Assembly: GCA_036674765.1 (NCBI GenBank)
Contig: JARVKI010000180.1
Span: 1-33,450 of the forward strand
DNA from: Seiridium cupressi
Taxonomy: Eukaryota > Ascomycota > Sordariomycetes > Amphisphaeriales > Sporocadaceae
Reading direction: 5' to 3'
Length of the DNA: 33,450 nt
Part shown: positions 10,416 through 21,437 of the stretch, in pieces
Position numbering within the stretch: position 1 is the stretch's first letter
Layout of the letters: every line of letters starts with the position of its first letter
Notes under the pieces: generated by a model
Seen by the model: only the letters and a program-made list of their open reading frames with translations
Databases searched by the model: none
Told to the model about the DNA's origin: nothing
Program-made: the position numbers and the translations under genes

Positions 10416-10911
10416 GTGGATTTCGCTGACGCCACCGCGTGGATTTCCTGGCTGCTTTTCTTTTGTGCTTACTTATGTTTGATGGTTTTCCCACATCTCC
10501 ACTCTATTGTAAACAAATATACATGCTCACCGAATACGAATCGATTGCTCTACCATGAACCTCGAGGATGGCTAAGGCCTTTCCCACGTTTGACATACCC
10601 TCAGCTGGGAAGACCATTGAACTCCTCGTGCTGCATGTGTCCGTGCATGCGTTCTGGTGTGTTTTGAGCTGCTATAGTGAAAGCCTAATCGGACCAATAT
10701 GGACAAACTCCCTTTTTTTCAGTTAGCGGCGATCACGACTTAATATGCCATCTTGATGCTAGAAATATGTCTCGAAAGAATCTAGCTTATAGGATTCCTC
10801 CATGATACCAATCGCAGTGGTAGGTCGAAGAGGTGGATAATGATAAAGGCAGCAACCGGCAATGTATCGTGTTAGACAAATAGAAGTCCAGCCCGGTTTC
10901 ATTCGATCGTA

Positions 10912-12680
10912 TCAAGATTTCCAAGTCAAATTGATATCATGATCTAGTGGTCGCTGTGACAATCCGACAAGAATATCTCTTTCAGGTGGTGATAACCCAA
11001 CGACAGAGTCTTTACGCTCCTCGGGTAAGATGAAATCGCCACCGGGTACTACCACGTTGAACGTTGAAAGCAGCCTGATGGTAAGTGATAGGGCCACGTT
11101 GGCAGCTAGAAACCTGCCAGGGCAAATGGTGCCGAACAACCCAAAAACCCGGACTTTCTTTCTGGTTTCATAGTCAAATTTCCCACATTTGATGAACCGT
11201 TCCGGCCTGAACTCGTTGACGTCATCCCCCCAGACCTCCGGCTCGAAATGATGCTGCTGAAGCGGTGCCAAGGCGTAAGAACCCTTCTGGAAAAGATACG
11301 TGTCCGCCAGAGTGGTATCTTCATGAACGTATCGACCCAGGGTGAACGTGCCATGGAAGCGCAGGACCTCAATCCAGGTCGCATAAAGAAGAGGGCATGC
11401 TTCTGGAATATCTGCGAGGTCGACAGCGCCTTGATGATCAGTGACGACCCTATCAATCTCGTTGCGTACTTTCGTCAATCTGTCTTTGTCGGCAAGAAGG
11501 TGGTATATGAGCCACGTTGATGCGGCCACGATGTTTGGTCCGATACCAGCTATCAACAAGAGCTGATAGTCAGTCCAGCCTTCTGGTGGTGCCCCTTGGC
11601 GAATGCAGAGCGAGCGAATTCGGCCCAAGAAACCCCCTTCTTTCTGACCATCGGCTTGAGATCCAGTACACTTCTCAGTGTATTCTTCGAACGTAAATTT
11701 CTCTAATCGATCGCGGACTATTCGTCGCGATTCTAGTAATTGCTTATCAATTAGATAGGTGGCTGGATTATTTAGCGCTCGAAGGTTTAACAAGAAAGGC
11801 CTAGCAGAAATTAGTCTTAGCTGCGCCACACGCGTCAACTCAGCGAAGTACGGAATGCTCTTACCTCAGGTGCGATAGGAATTCTTGATCGTGGAATGGG
11901 CCGTTCTCGCCACCCCAGATGGTTTTGCCAAGTGCGCCGAGTAGACATCTGAAAACCCAATCGCCTACATCTACTTCCTGTTCGGGAATTTTCGATCTGC
12001 CGTCGATTCCACGATTAGGCCAATCCGCCGCGGCTCTTCATTTGGTGTTACTTACATTTCGAGTTCAATATAGTGATTCATCTTTTGAATGTAATCACGA
12101 AGTCTGAGATTCGGTATGAACTCTTCTCGGAACATTTTGGAGAGATGCGGGCCGAATCTCCGACTCATAACATCCTTTTCTTGCAATAATGCGCAAGAAA
12201 AGCGGCCGAGCCCCAGACACTGACGCAGCATCTCATAAACAAGAGGATTCGAGCTGACATGTTTCATCCTTGGAAGGAATCTTGCGGCTTCACGTTGAAT
12301 TAGGCAGATCTTAGCTGAAGCAATTTTGACCCTGAAAACTGGTAGATCTGTCGAGATACTGTTGTACTTGTTAGTTACATGCACCCGACGGAATATGTGG
12401 TTTTCATCTACCTAAGTTTATTGAAGTACCTAGGCCCTTCCTTCGCATAGGAGATCAAGTGTCCAAAGATTGGGATTGTTGACGAAACGGACCGTGGCAA
12501 GGAGGTGAGGCCATCCTGGCGAGATAATTGCGGAACAGCAGCATGTTTTTGTTTGCGCAGGAAGATGAAGATAAAAATGATGGATAGTGTTATAGGCAGG
12601 TACCCATAGGAGAGTGACGAGATCGCCATAGTTGTTGGCGTTGGCCCACTAGTGTAGGTCGCGAAGTTCTGGAAAATCAA
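10912..12680 (-). CDS. Cytochrome P450, four exons
   Basis: Exons are 12680-12412, 12358-12056, 11996-11865 and 11800-10912. They are joined by introns of 53, 59 and 64 nt (donors GTAGAT, GTAAGT, GTAAGA; branch sites TAACTAAC, CCTAAT, ACTAAT). They sum to 1593 nt, giving a 530-aa protein, a normal P450 length. There is an N-terminal membrane anchor (YGYLPITLSIIFIFIFL, about residues 25-41). Also present are the I-helix segment AGIGPN (319-324), ExxR as EVLR (379-382), FRPERF (432-437), and the heme-ligand loop FGLFGTICPG (454-463) with Cys461. The loop departs from the usual FxxGxxxCxG because Phe occupies the fourth, normally Gly, position. The I-helix lacks the usual acidic-Thr pair, as in prostacyclin-synthase/CYP7-8-like fungal P450s. 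It likely sits in the ER and uses a reductase partner. The substrate is unknown. Confidence 0.9.
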
Positions 12681-13482
12681 AATGAAGGTAAATCCAGATG
12701 CATCCTGTCTTAAAGGGCATCGCTAGACCCGCGTTGGGGTCTTTGTGGCATTATTAGACCCTGCTTTTTTGCGCACTCCCAGAGAACCGATTCCCTTGGT
12801 TACCATTAGGGGTGCACAATGCCCCTGCATCTGAGAAAGGGATGGAGAGGCGGCGTAGGAATTTGCGTGGCAAGCGTGAACGGGGACGAACGTGGCGCCA
12901 TTAGACTGAGCTGAGGTTACTGACCAACACTATTTACTCTAGCGCCCTAGGAAATAAGCCCGGACAGTCCTAGACCAGTGCTAGGATCCACACGAGAGCT
13001 ACAGGGGCTAGCGCTGGAGCTATTTTCCAAGTTAATCTCCATACCATATTGAAAGGGAGTTCTAGTTCAATTTCTCGAACGTTTTTGAGCGTCCGAAGTC
13101 GGTACGTACGGATACTTGCGTCTTTGGAATATATCTCAGTGTAAGGATGATACGCTGAATAATTAGACAGCTAACGGATGAACATAAACATCTGCTATCG
13201 ATCCTAATACTGTAGCGAAGATCGCTAGCGCTAACGATAAAAGCTGCTGATTGGTGTGCCTGAGAATGGCTAGAGGTGGCGTTGTTCAGCTTCGTACTAG
13301 TGCCTTACCCCAATATTAGACACCTTGCTATCCCCTGGCTAGTATCTAGACTTGTTGCTAGAAGCGGCTCAGAGAAGGCATGAAATTCTAGAAACCATAA
13401 AAAGGAGTTCCTGGCTCTACATGAATTCGGGTTGGGTTGCTGACTGCACAACGTTGTTGGTGAGACACTGAGCGGCCTCATC
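12681..13482. other. Divergent intergenic/promoter region
   Basis: These 802 bp separate the 5' ends of the P450 gene (-) and the Ser/Thr-rich gene (+). No coding segment is supported. Short palindromic runs such as GCTAGCGCT (near 13008) and GCTAGCGCTAACG (near 13225) occur. No named factor site is assigned. Confidence 0.5.
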
Positions 13483-14639
13483 ATGAAATTCTTTTCACCC
13501 CGAGCACTGCCCGCAGTAGGCCTTATTTTACATGTGGCTACAGCATCTAAATGCAAACCCTCATACCCTCTCAGTGGTTCATCGTCGTCATCTGGGTACT
13601 TGATTGCTTCCAACCATGCCAGTTCCGAGACAGCTGCGACGAGCAGCAGCTTGGTGGGATTATCTAGCAGCTTGTCGGCTATTTCATCCGTGAACACAGT
13701 CAGCTCTTCAAGCGATGACGGATACTCTTCTTCAGATACAACGACAAGCTCATCGAGCACTCCGGAAGAGTATTCGACCTCGGATTTGTCAACAACCAGT
13801 TCACAACCGGAAAGCACATCCACCACGAGTTCTTCGACTGAAAGCTCATCGACGTCTACATCTTCTTCTTCGACTAGTGAAACAAGTAGCTCGCAGTTGG
13901 AAACTTCCTCGATCACGAGCACCTCTTCGGAGAGCTCATCAACAACTAGCTCTTCATCGAGTAGCAAGACAACCTCTTCCACAACGATAGACCAGTAAGG
14001 ACATCTCTCCTGGAACATTGTACGTTTACGGAAAGAATCTAGTGCTAACCAAAACACAACTAGGTGTTCTGCTAGCCTGCTGGCTACGGGAGGAACGCCG
14101 GATCTCGCGAGCCGTCTGGCTGACTGTTCTAACTTGAACACAGTCACGGTTACACCACTTGTGTAAGTGTGCCCTGCCCGTATTGTGTACTTGCTTCATG
14201 TAGATCTCTTTGTTATGATCTATGCATCGATGATTCAGGATTAACTCCTGCATACAGTACGACGGTGACTACAACTACTTTTACCACGACACTTTCAAGT
14301 TCCACCACCTTCACAGCCACAACAACTATTACTACCACCAGCCCTTCCCCTCTTGCAAAGAGAGGTGGAGTGACCGCCACTGGCATGGACGGTACGATAA
14401 CCGTGAAGCCCACCGATGTCCCTGATTACGTGACGTACTGCGGTGGATACGAGCACTACTATAGCGCATGCAGCGATGCGGAGATTACCGCTGTAACCAC
14501 CACAGCTGATGCTTTGACCACAACCACGGAAGTCAGCACATCGACTATCACCTGCTTTTTGAGCAGTATTTTCACGACTTACCTGGGCATCCCGTTCCCA
14601 ACTATGCTAATCATAAACCCGACACCTACGACTTTCTAA
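13483..14639 (+). CDS. Secreted Ser/Thr-rich cell-surface-type protein, three exons
   Basis: Exons are 13483-13994, 14064-14162 and 14258-14639 (993 nt, 330 aa). The introns are 69 nt (GTAAGG, branch GCTAACC, ACTAG) and 95 nt (GTAAGT, TTAAC, ATACAG), both joined in phase 2. Residues 1 to about 22 form a signal peptide (MKFFSPRALPAVGLILHVAT). It is followed by a low-complexity Ser/Thr domain to about residue 170, typical of heavily O-mannosylated wall proteins. Exon 2 supplies a Cys-containing segment (CSASLLATGGTPDLA, DCSNLN). Exon 3 has a Thr-rich linker, a dibasic kexin-like site LAKRGG, and a small Cys-containing tail (YVTYCGGYEHYYSACSDAE). No GPI-anchor signal ends the protein, so it is probably secreted or wall-bound. 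The function is unknown. The long minus-strand frame opposite exon 1 is an artefact of the Ser-codon repeats. Confidence 0.75.
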
Positions 14640-14844
14640 CGACAATTGGATGACAGTCCATATATCCAGATATAGACTGGCAAAACCTGGTTATCTGAGA
14701 AATGTTCACATAGATCGGTTCTTAGATAGATAGCTTTAACATGTGCTTTATTTTTATCTTGGGACAACTGTAGTAATTAATAACGGAAAGGTCTTGCACA
14801 GGTGAAGCCTAACACAGCCATATCCTTCATCCATTTATAAATAT

Positions 14845-15974
14845 TTACTTGTGCAGGCGAAACATCTCTAGTTCATCCTCCGTCCACTCCCACAGCCTCC
14901 TCGAAAGGTCTTCATCCTTTGCCATGGTGGTCTCTTTGTCTGGTATACCAACAGGGTCGTAATACTTGCCACTCACCATGTCAGGGCTCGTTGCGGCCCA
15001 TAAATGGTTCCTAACTCCGGTAGTTACAGGCACGCAGAGTAGTGGCGCAATAGGCGCCGTTAAGCGAACCAAGAGACTTTCTTTTGCGAGGGAAGCGGCC
15101 ATACCCGTTAGGATCCTTCCCGGGTGGACAGCGGCTATTTTCAGCTGAGGGTAATGACGCCCGAGCTCTCGGGCAAGACCAATGATGGCGACCTTGCTCT
15201 GGCCATATCGTTGTGAATATGACTATCGTGTTATCAGTATCTGCATCCCGAACTGGAGACTGTGAAAGTGGTTTTTGCCAAACATACCATCTCAGAGCAC
15301 TCTGTCTTCAGTCTATCAAACTGGATCCCCCCCTTGGGAGCCATGGCATGGCCTTCACTTGAAACGGCCACAATGCGGACATCGGGATGCTGCTCTGCCG
15401 TCCGAACCAGTGTGGGAACTAATAGTCTCGACAGGAGCGCATGGCCAAGGTAATTAAGGCCTAAATGAATCTCGTACCCCTCGCGCGTCGTACCTAGTGC
15501 AACCCTTATAATGCCAGCGTTGAGGATCAGTATATCCAGCCGCTCTTCCCGAGCGATAAACTCGGCTGCGCACGCCCTCACACTCTCCAAGGACGTAAGG
15601 TCTAAATCCAAGAACCTCAGTTCTGTTCGCGTAGGGACCTCAAATCCCTCTAAACTGGGCTCTCCGTCCTCATAAGCCTCGCGCGTGATCTGGTCAACCA
15701 GGTCCTTCTTTGCGTTGTCGCTCCGTGGCAGATCGGCAATGTAGATGCGAGCAGGTCGCCCGTGCCGCGCAAGCTCGATGGTGGTCTGCCTCCCTAGGTC
15801 ACCTGAGCCGCCCGTGACCAGTACAATTTTGCCAGCAAGCGATGGGATATCGCGTGAAGGATCGAAAGATCCCTTGTCATGTGATGCGTCATTCCGCGAC
15901 CCAAACAGGGTGACACGGGCCATTTCCAATAACTCAGCCATGATGAAACGAGAGACGATAATCGCGGAAGACAA
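14845..15974 (-). CDS. Short-chain dehydrogenase/reductase (SDR), two exons
   Basis: Exon 1 (15974-15288) and exon 2 (15222-14845) are joined across a 65-nt intron (GTATGT, CTGATAAC, CGATAG) in phase 0, giving 354 aa. The Rossmann nucleotide-binding motif TGGSGDLG is at 54-61. NAG is at 152-154 and N174 lies in NYLG. SS at 205-206 is the catalytic Ser region, and YGQSK (Y235, K239) is the active-site YxxxK, which appears only after splicing. The layout resembles fungal NAD(P)-dependent SDRs of the retinol-dehydrogenase/WWOX-like group. A short hydrophobic N-terminus precedes the fold. The Met at residue 12 is a possible alternative start. The substrate is unknown. The gene is convergent with the Ser/Thr-rich gene (205 bp apart) and could share a pathway with the P450 and ABM genes, but that is inference. 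Confidence 0.88.
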
Positions 15975-18602
15975 GATATCACCGTCAAAAGTGGTTTAAG
16001 AGCCAAGAAGGATTTCGTGGCCCAACGTTGGAGCCTGCGCGGGTGAGATCTGGAAGGATTCAGTAGCGAGCTTGCCTACATGCTGCGCCACCAACTAATA
16101 GGCGAGATTTAGGCGCTAGCGTGCTGCAGAGCTGGCCTCTTAGATAACCAACCTCTTTATTTCTTGTAGAATTCGCAAATTACATAATATCGACAGTGGT
16201 GTTCTTGTGTGGAGTGCTTATAGGAGTTCCATCAGACAAAAGCATCCAGTCCATGGAATGATCCCCTTCTCCACCCCCCTACACACACCCCCTCACTTCT
16301 CTATTCGTTATCGAGAACAATAACAATTCATTCCGTTAAGTCTGAATTTAACAAGCATATTTATTGAGCCTTTTACCACCTAACCTTCCAAGATTTTAAC
16401 TTGTATCACTTCAGCGAGGCCCCACCATGCAAGTATGAATGAGCATGAAGCTTTGCAACTCATTGACTTCACCCAAGGGTGGAACGTGCTATTATCCCAG
16501 CAGTTCCAGTATCTTCGAGGGAAGGACAAGGTTGATGCTTGAATAATGTAACATTGCGTCTTTAACAATATAACCAACACTTGCTCGAATTATCATCAAA
16601 CACCATGATTGTAGGTCTAATTCTATAAAGATCACCGAACACTTGGCCTAGAACTATCATCGTTAATCACACGTGCTATCTGGTTCTCCTATAAAAATAT
16701 ATACCCGATTCCATTACCATGTTCACAAAATCATTTGCGCGCTCCTCCCTACAAGCATACGGCCAAGCGAAAGGACGCAGGTACTTCAAATCTTCGGGCG
16801 CCGGGCAAAATTAAAGAAGAAGAAAAAGAAGCAGAAGAGTAAAAAGAGAGAGAGAGAGAGCGAGTTGTAAGCCCTGTATGAAGACATTGCGCACAACTCA
16901 GATGAAGCCGAGAGTGGAGGATCATTCGCTAGCTGTGAAAATTTCCAGCTGCCGGCTCTTGGGCAGATGCAGAACTATCTTGGCCAAAATGGAAGACGTG
17001 CCCCGCTGTCTCGGAGGCCATGACCCAGTTGAAGCAGGTGATCGACGATGTCGACGTGGCTTTCTTCTGCGGCCGGCGAAGACCCATACACCAAGTTCGC
17101 ATGTATGTAAGAAGGACTAACCTACTTGAATGTGTGCGTGATCCAGCTGCACTACAGTGCGGATAAGAGATGTTGAACTGTTTGTACTGTATCCGGACCT
17201 CGGTATGTCCCATCCGGACCATCCCTACAGGACTAAGAGTAGAGTTCGATCTCGCATAAAGCCAATCTACATTCAGGTCGGACCGAAAAATAGGCTGCGG
17301 GGGTCGGTGCCTAACCCTCGTGTACCGTGGTAACATTGACCGAGGAAATTCACGGTTTAAGATTCTTTGATTCAACGAGGACTCTAGTAACCCAATCCAG
17401 AGTCTCTAGAGGCCTGGTCTCCCAAATAAAATAACGATTTGACGACCTTTCCTGATATCGTACTTGCCGTCATGTAGTGGAATACCGCTGAGGGTTCGTT
17501 TGGGGGTGTCCCAATTTTCATCCACGCTTCATGCAGGCCACCAATCTTTCTCATTTCGAACATGCCGTGTTACCAAGTGATGCATGATGACAAGCCTGGC
17601 GTATGAGATGATGTCTGCTATTACTGTTCCATTGGTCGAGTGTTGTGGTGTCTATTCCTATCTCCTGATTGTCCCGATGTCTAGCGTTGATTGGATGGCC
17701 GAGTCGGCCAATGACGTTGATGATATCACTGCTGCAGACTATATTAAATTACTGAAACACAACGGGCCGATCGGGCTTGTCCTACAGATATTTTCACCGG
17801 AATGTCATTAATCATGGTTTTGACATTATTGATATGCAAAAATATGTGTACTGAGGCAAAGTTCTGGACGAATATCCATGCTGAGGCACCCGCCAATACC
17901 AACATCACAGCTACCCACATGACAATGAAATGGAACAAAGTACGGGATATGGAACATTCACCGTCTTAGCATATGTGGAAGATGGTAGATGGGCCACGAG
18001 CGATCTGACGTGATATTCAACCTACAAGAACGGTAAACCGCTTCAACCAAATCCAAGGTTCGAACGGAAAGGAGAGGCCCCTGCGATGTAACATGGCAGC
18101 CTCAAAGGGGCTCCCCCTACCCAGCCACCTCTATCTGCCGCGCTAAGACGCAACCCCCATTTGTCCAATGGGACTGGGAAAGTCTCGGATCTCCCTGACC
18201 AAATTCGCTTTGAACGAATCAAATGATCTTGATCGTCTGATCGTTTGGTTTCTGAAGGCTTTAATGCAGCTGTAAGCTGGATCGCGCGATCGGAAAGGTT
18301 CCAGAACGCTGGGATGCCAAGCCGGGTACTTGACCCTGCGAATAAGAGTCAGAGCTTCCAGTGTGGTAGTTGATCGTTCTTGATGCGTGCTTTCTTGAGT
18401 ACGAGCCTGACGAAACCACGCCCATCGACTGATGAACCTGGTATCTTGGATTTTGCCTTCCTGTTAGTTCTTGGTGTTGCCGCTCGTACCACAATAGCAT
18501 TTCTGGAAAGCCCATTTCCGCTCGTTCCGGGGCGATTTGAGCGTATATATACTGGCATAACTCCGCACAAACGCTAGGAACTTCGTATTCAGCTTTGAAT
18601 AT
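15975..18602. other. Gene-poor region, no supported gene
   Basis: There are several short open frames on both strands (for example 16929-17375 minus, 17584-17811 plus, 17744-17938 minus with one hydrophobic segment), but no family is recognised and no consistent splice model emerged. Low-complexity tracts are a C-rich run near 16265-16295 and a GA/GAA-rich run at 16813-16863. Confidence 0.5.
16813..16863. repeat. Purine (GAA/GA) microsatellite
   Basis: A run of AAGAAGAAA-type units passes into seven or more GA dinucleotides. It is a simple-sequence repeat in non-coding DNA. Confidence 0.8.
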
Positions 18603-20669
18603 ATGAGTTTCAAAATGTCATTCTACAAGGATAGTTTTGATGATTCTGGTGCGCACAGAGGACTGAGCGATCGGATCAACTCATTCATGGGCATTATCTG
18701 TTGTTGTCCCTACCTGGGTCTCTCGTCTCCAGGTTGTCCCATACCCGAACATGTATGCGTGACATAGCTCTAACAAGTCTATAGGCGAATTCCTAGTGAC
18801 CACCAAATCACACGAAAGCTTTGGAGTATGATTCTTCTATTATGACTTCAACGCTGCACACTGTTTCTAACAATTGTCCTCTTTGATCGTTAGACTGTAT
18901 GCTCGCAGCCTGGGTCCTCTAAAGAAACGATAGCGCCCGGTGTTGATGCCTCATATGGAAGTCGATCTGATCTGTTTCAAACGTGTGAAGCTCAAACTTC
19001 ACGACACTCGACTGAACGAGGTTTCCTTTTCAACACTTTCCACGCGCCACGGTGCAGAACTGTGCTTTCTGAGAGTGGTACTACAAAGACTCAGCTTATT
19101 GATGTTCCATATCATGAGCATCTTCCTCGCAGAAAAGATAGGAAGGTAAGCACTCCAGGGTCTGCTTCCAGAACCCATCCCAGCAATACATTACTAAAGC
19201 CACCAAAGTCTGAGGTCGATTCTCTAACGGCATACTATAATTTCCCCACTTGTTGCCTATCGCAGAGCATAGCTCAATCTTCATGGCTTGGGATGAGGGT
19301 TACTGACATCAAACTTCTCAAGCCTGGTCAAGTCCGCGGTTTGGAATGGACTCAACGCTGGGAAGTGGGATACACTCCTATCTCGTCTTGGCAGTCACAT
19401 GAAATCAAGCATATTCAAGTGACTGAAGGATATACAGTCAATCCCGTTCGTTTGAGTGTTCGCAGATTTGTCGCACAAGAAAGAGATTCTCTCCAAAGGA
19501 CATGGGTCGAGAACGGAATAGAGAAGAGCGTTATACTTCCGCCGTACGCCATTGTTGACCATGCCGAAGCAAAGGCAACATACATCTACTCCATCAATCA
19601 AGGTGTGATGACGTGCTGCCAAAAGGTCCTTGAAAACACCCATTTGATGATTAAAAGGACATACGGGCTGGCGTTAAGTATGGCTGTAGGGAATACAGCT
19701 GACATCAAGGATCGAAACATGTTAAGGAAGGTGCTCCGACTCTGGACTGCAGTACGTATGACGACACAATCGACATACATTGTTGGGGATGAATACCTCG
19801 GAGTAAAACCCTCAACCGGGGGAGATACTGGCTCTCTGCATGGTAATGTTCCCATACCACCTGTTATGGGGGCACAGATTGACCAAATACTGGTCCACGA
19901 ACTGCAATATACCTGGCAGGGAGAGGTACTAGCAGATCTCGAGGTTCTGCTCCAAGTGTGGTCGCCATCAAGCTGGGTGGTAGGTTATCTCGCAGTCTTC
20001 ATACTGCTACACAACCTATCTCTTCTGTGTCGATATGATGCATCCTACGCCCGAAAGCATGGTATCAAGGTACGCAAGACCCCCACTGTGCGCAACAGCC
20101 TGCCGCTTTACCACTCAAGCGATGGAGCATGAATTCAAACGTGTAAGGTATACTGATTCGACGGTAAGGCACGATATGCCAGACCGGGTGTTATCAAAGA
20201 ATACCAGCTAGGTGAGGCGACAGCATACACAATTGAGTTTTACTTACATTATTCGATTTTCAGGCGCTAGAATACTTCTTGCACGTTTCCACTGTTTCAG
20301 CAACGGTAAGCTGCGCTGCCATTTGAACTTCCTATGGATCCTTGCTTATACTACATAGGCATGTTACCGTTCTCTGAAGGGTCCACGAAGGGGAATCCAG
20401 TCATACTTGATAACATGGAACCAAGAGCAGTCGAGCTGGTGCAGCATACTGCAGAAGTTGCTGACAAGAGTAGTAAGTCGGTGGCGAGAGATGTGTGGGG
20501 GTCGAACTTCACATGTTGGTTCATTTACGGGTCTCCAGGGAAACTGGCTGATTTGCTTGAAGGACGATTTTGGCGAGATATCCGCGGAAATCAAGATTTT
20601 GGACATGATTTCTTTTTTGTAAGCCAGATTTATGATGATCCTTGGACGCCGCAGTCGAAGGGGACATGA
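18603..20669 (+). CDS. Multi-exon fungal protein of unknown function (possible Zn2Cys6-associated family)
   Basis: Proposed exons are 18603-18752, 18894-19145, 19266-20069, a short segment ending near 20142, 20264-20305 and 20359-20669. The introns 18753-18893 (branch TTCTAACAA), 19146-19265 (GTAAGC, CTCTAACGG, ATCGCAG) and 20306-20358 look sound. The core contains KLLKPGQVRGLEWTQRWEVG, PPYAIVDHAEAKATYIYS, STYIVGDEYLG, PPVMGAQIDQILVHELQ, then the hydrophobic helix VGYLAVFILLHNLSLL and YARKHGIK. Late exons give ARILLARFHCFSNG-MLPFSEG and the end FFFVSQIYDDPWTP. From memory, this block order matches a large ascomycete family often annotated as C6-type transcription factors. No Zn2Cys6 cluster is visible here, so no such role is claimed. 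The join between 20069 and 20142 needs a +1 shift, so the gene may be broken. Intron 19146-19265 is 120 nt without an in-frame stop. Confidence 0.6.
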
Positions 20670-21437
20670 CCGGGTGACCGCGATCACATCGCACTTATTG
20701 TGGCAATGGCTTGATAGTGTGGGGTATGCACGACGGTACCTATATCTGGCGATATTCCAAGCAGGTGCACTCACCGGTTGAAGTGATTTCTAGGCAGTTT
20801 CTTATACTATTGGGCCTATCATCAGGACCTTCCCTACTTGGGCACAGAACATACGAATGAAAGCGACCATTCACGTCGCTTCAAAGCACAACTTCAATGC
20901 AGAGCCACGGGCAACTGGTCCTCACTCCGACATATCCCGACCTATAGTTGATATTATCTAGCTTCCAGCCATTGATATAGTTGTGTCACCAGCTCGTGCT
21001 TTCCCTCAACTAATAGTGACTGTTTTGCATCTCGTTCGCCCCTGTAAAAAGTGGCAAGGTAATGAATGCATTATGGTGTTTGATGACAATTATTAGTAGC
21101 ACTCATATGCTTTATAGCCCCCATGCAACTGCTGGGTGGTGAAAGTCACGAGTTTTGTATTCGACATCCAGTGTATTTAAATCCTGTGTATGCTCCGCAG
21201 CCTGGCGCTCATGTCTATGGAATGAAAATATGTCTGGCCCCTCTATTTGACTTTACTGTCGAGGATCAATTACACGCTTCACGATGGTCAACTCCATACT
21301 TATTGATATTTATTGTTGGGAATACAGTGAATTCCGCCATGGTGTATGCTGACCTTGTCAATCCACTTGTTTGTGGACAGGTGCAAAGCTTACCACACGA
21401 TCTCCTCACCTAGCCTAATGAGTCCTCAGCTATACCA
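20670..21437. other. Intergenic region
   Basis: No gene is supported. The frame 21123-21413 has no recognisable domain. It ends at a TAG that could instead be the acceptor (TCACCTAG) of an upstream intron of the TauD gene, because the frame after it (PNESSAIP) runs straight into the first TauD-like residues. Confidence 0.45.

Noticed and set aside
13305..14147. Minus-strand 280-codon acidic, Glu/Val-rich open frame
   Set aside because: It is the antisense of the Ser-codon repeat in the secreted Ser/Thr-rich gene. The plus strand has a signal peptide and three properly phased exons.
16929..17375. Minus-strand 148-codon open frame, with a plus-strand alternative (TQLKQVIDDVDVAFFCGR)
   Set aside because: Neither strand gives a recognisable family or a consistent splice model.
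18040..18075. GGTTCGAAC resembling a tRNA B box
   Set aside because: No A box, acceptor stem or cloverleaf can be formed around it.
20100..20132. Short intron joining HGIK to RFTTQAMEHEF
   Set aside because: The only GT...AG pairs giving the right frame are about 31-37 nt long, below a plausible spliceosomal size. A one-base shift is more likely.
21123..21413. Separate 96-codon gene upstream of the TauD gene
   Set aside because: No domain, and its stop overlaps a likely splice acceptor. It could at most be non-coding leader or intron.
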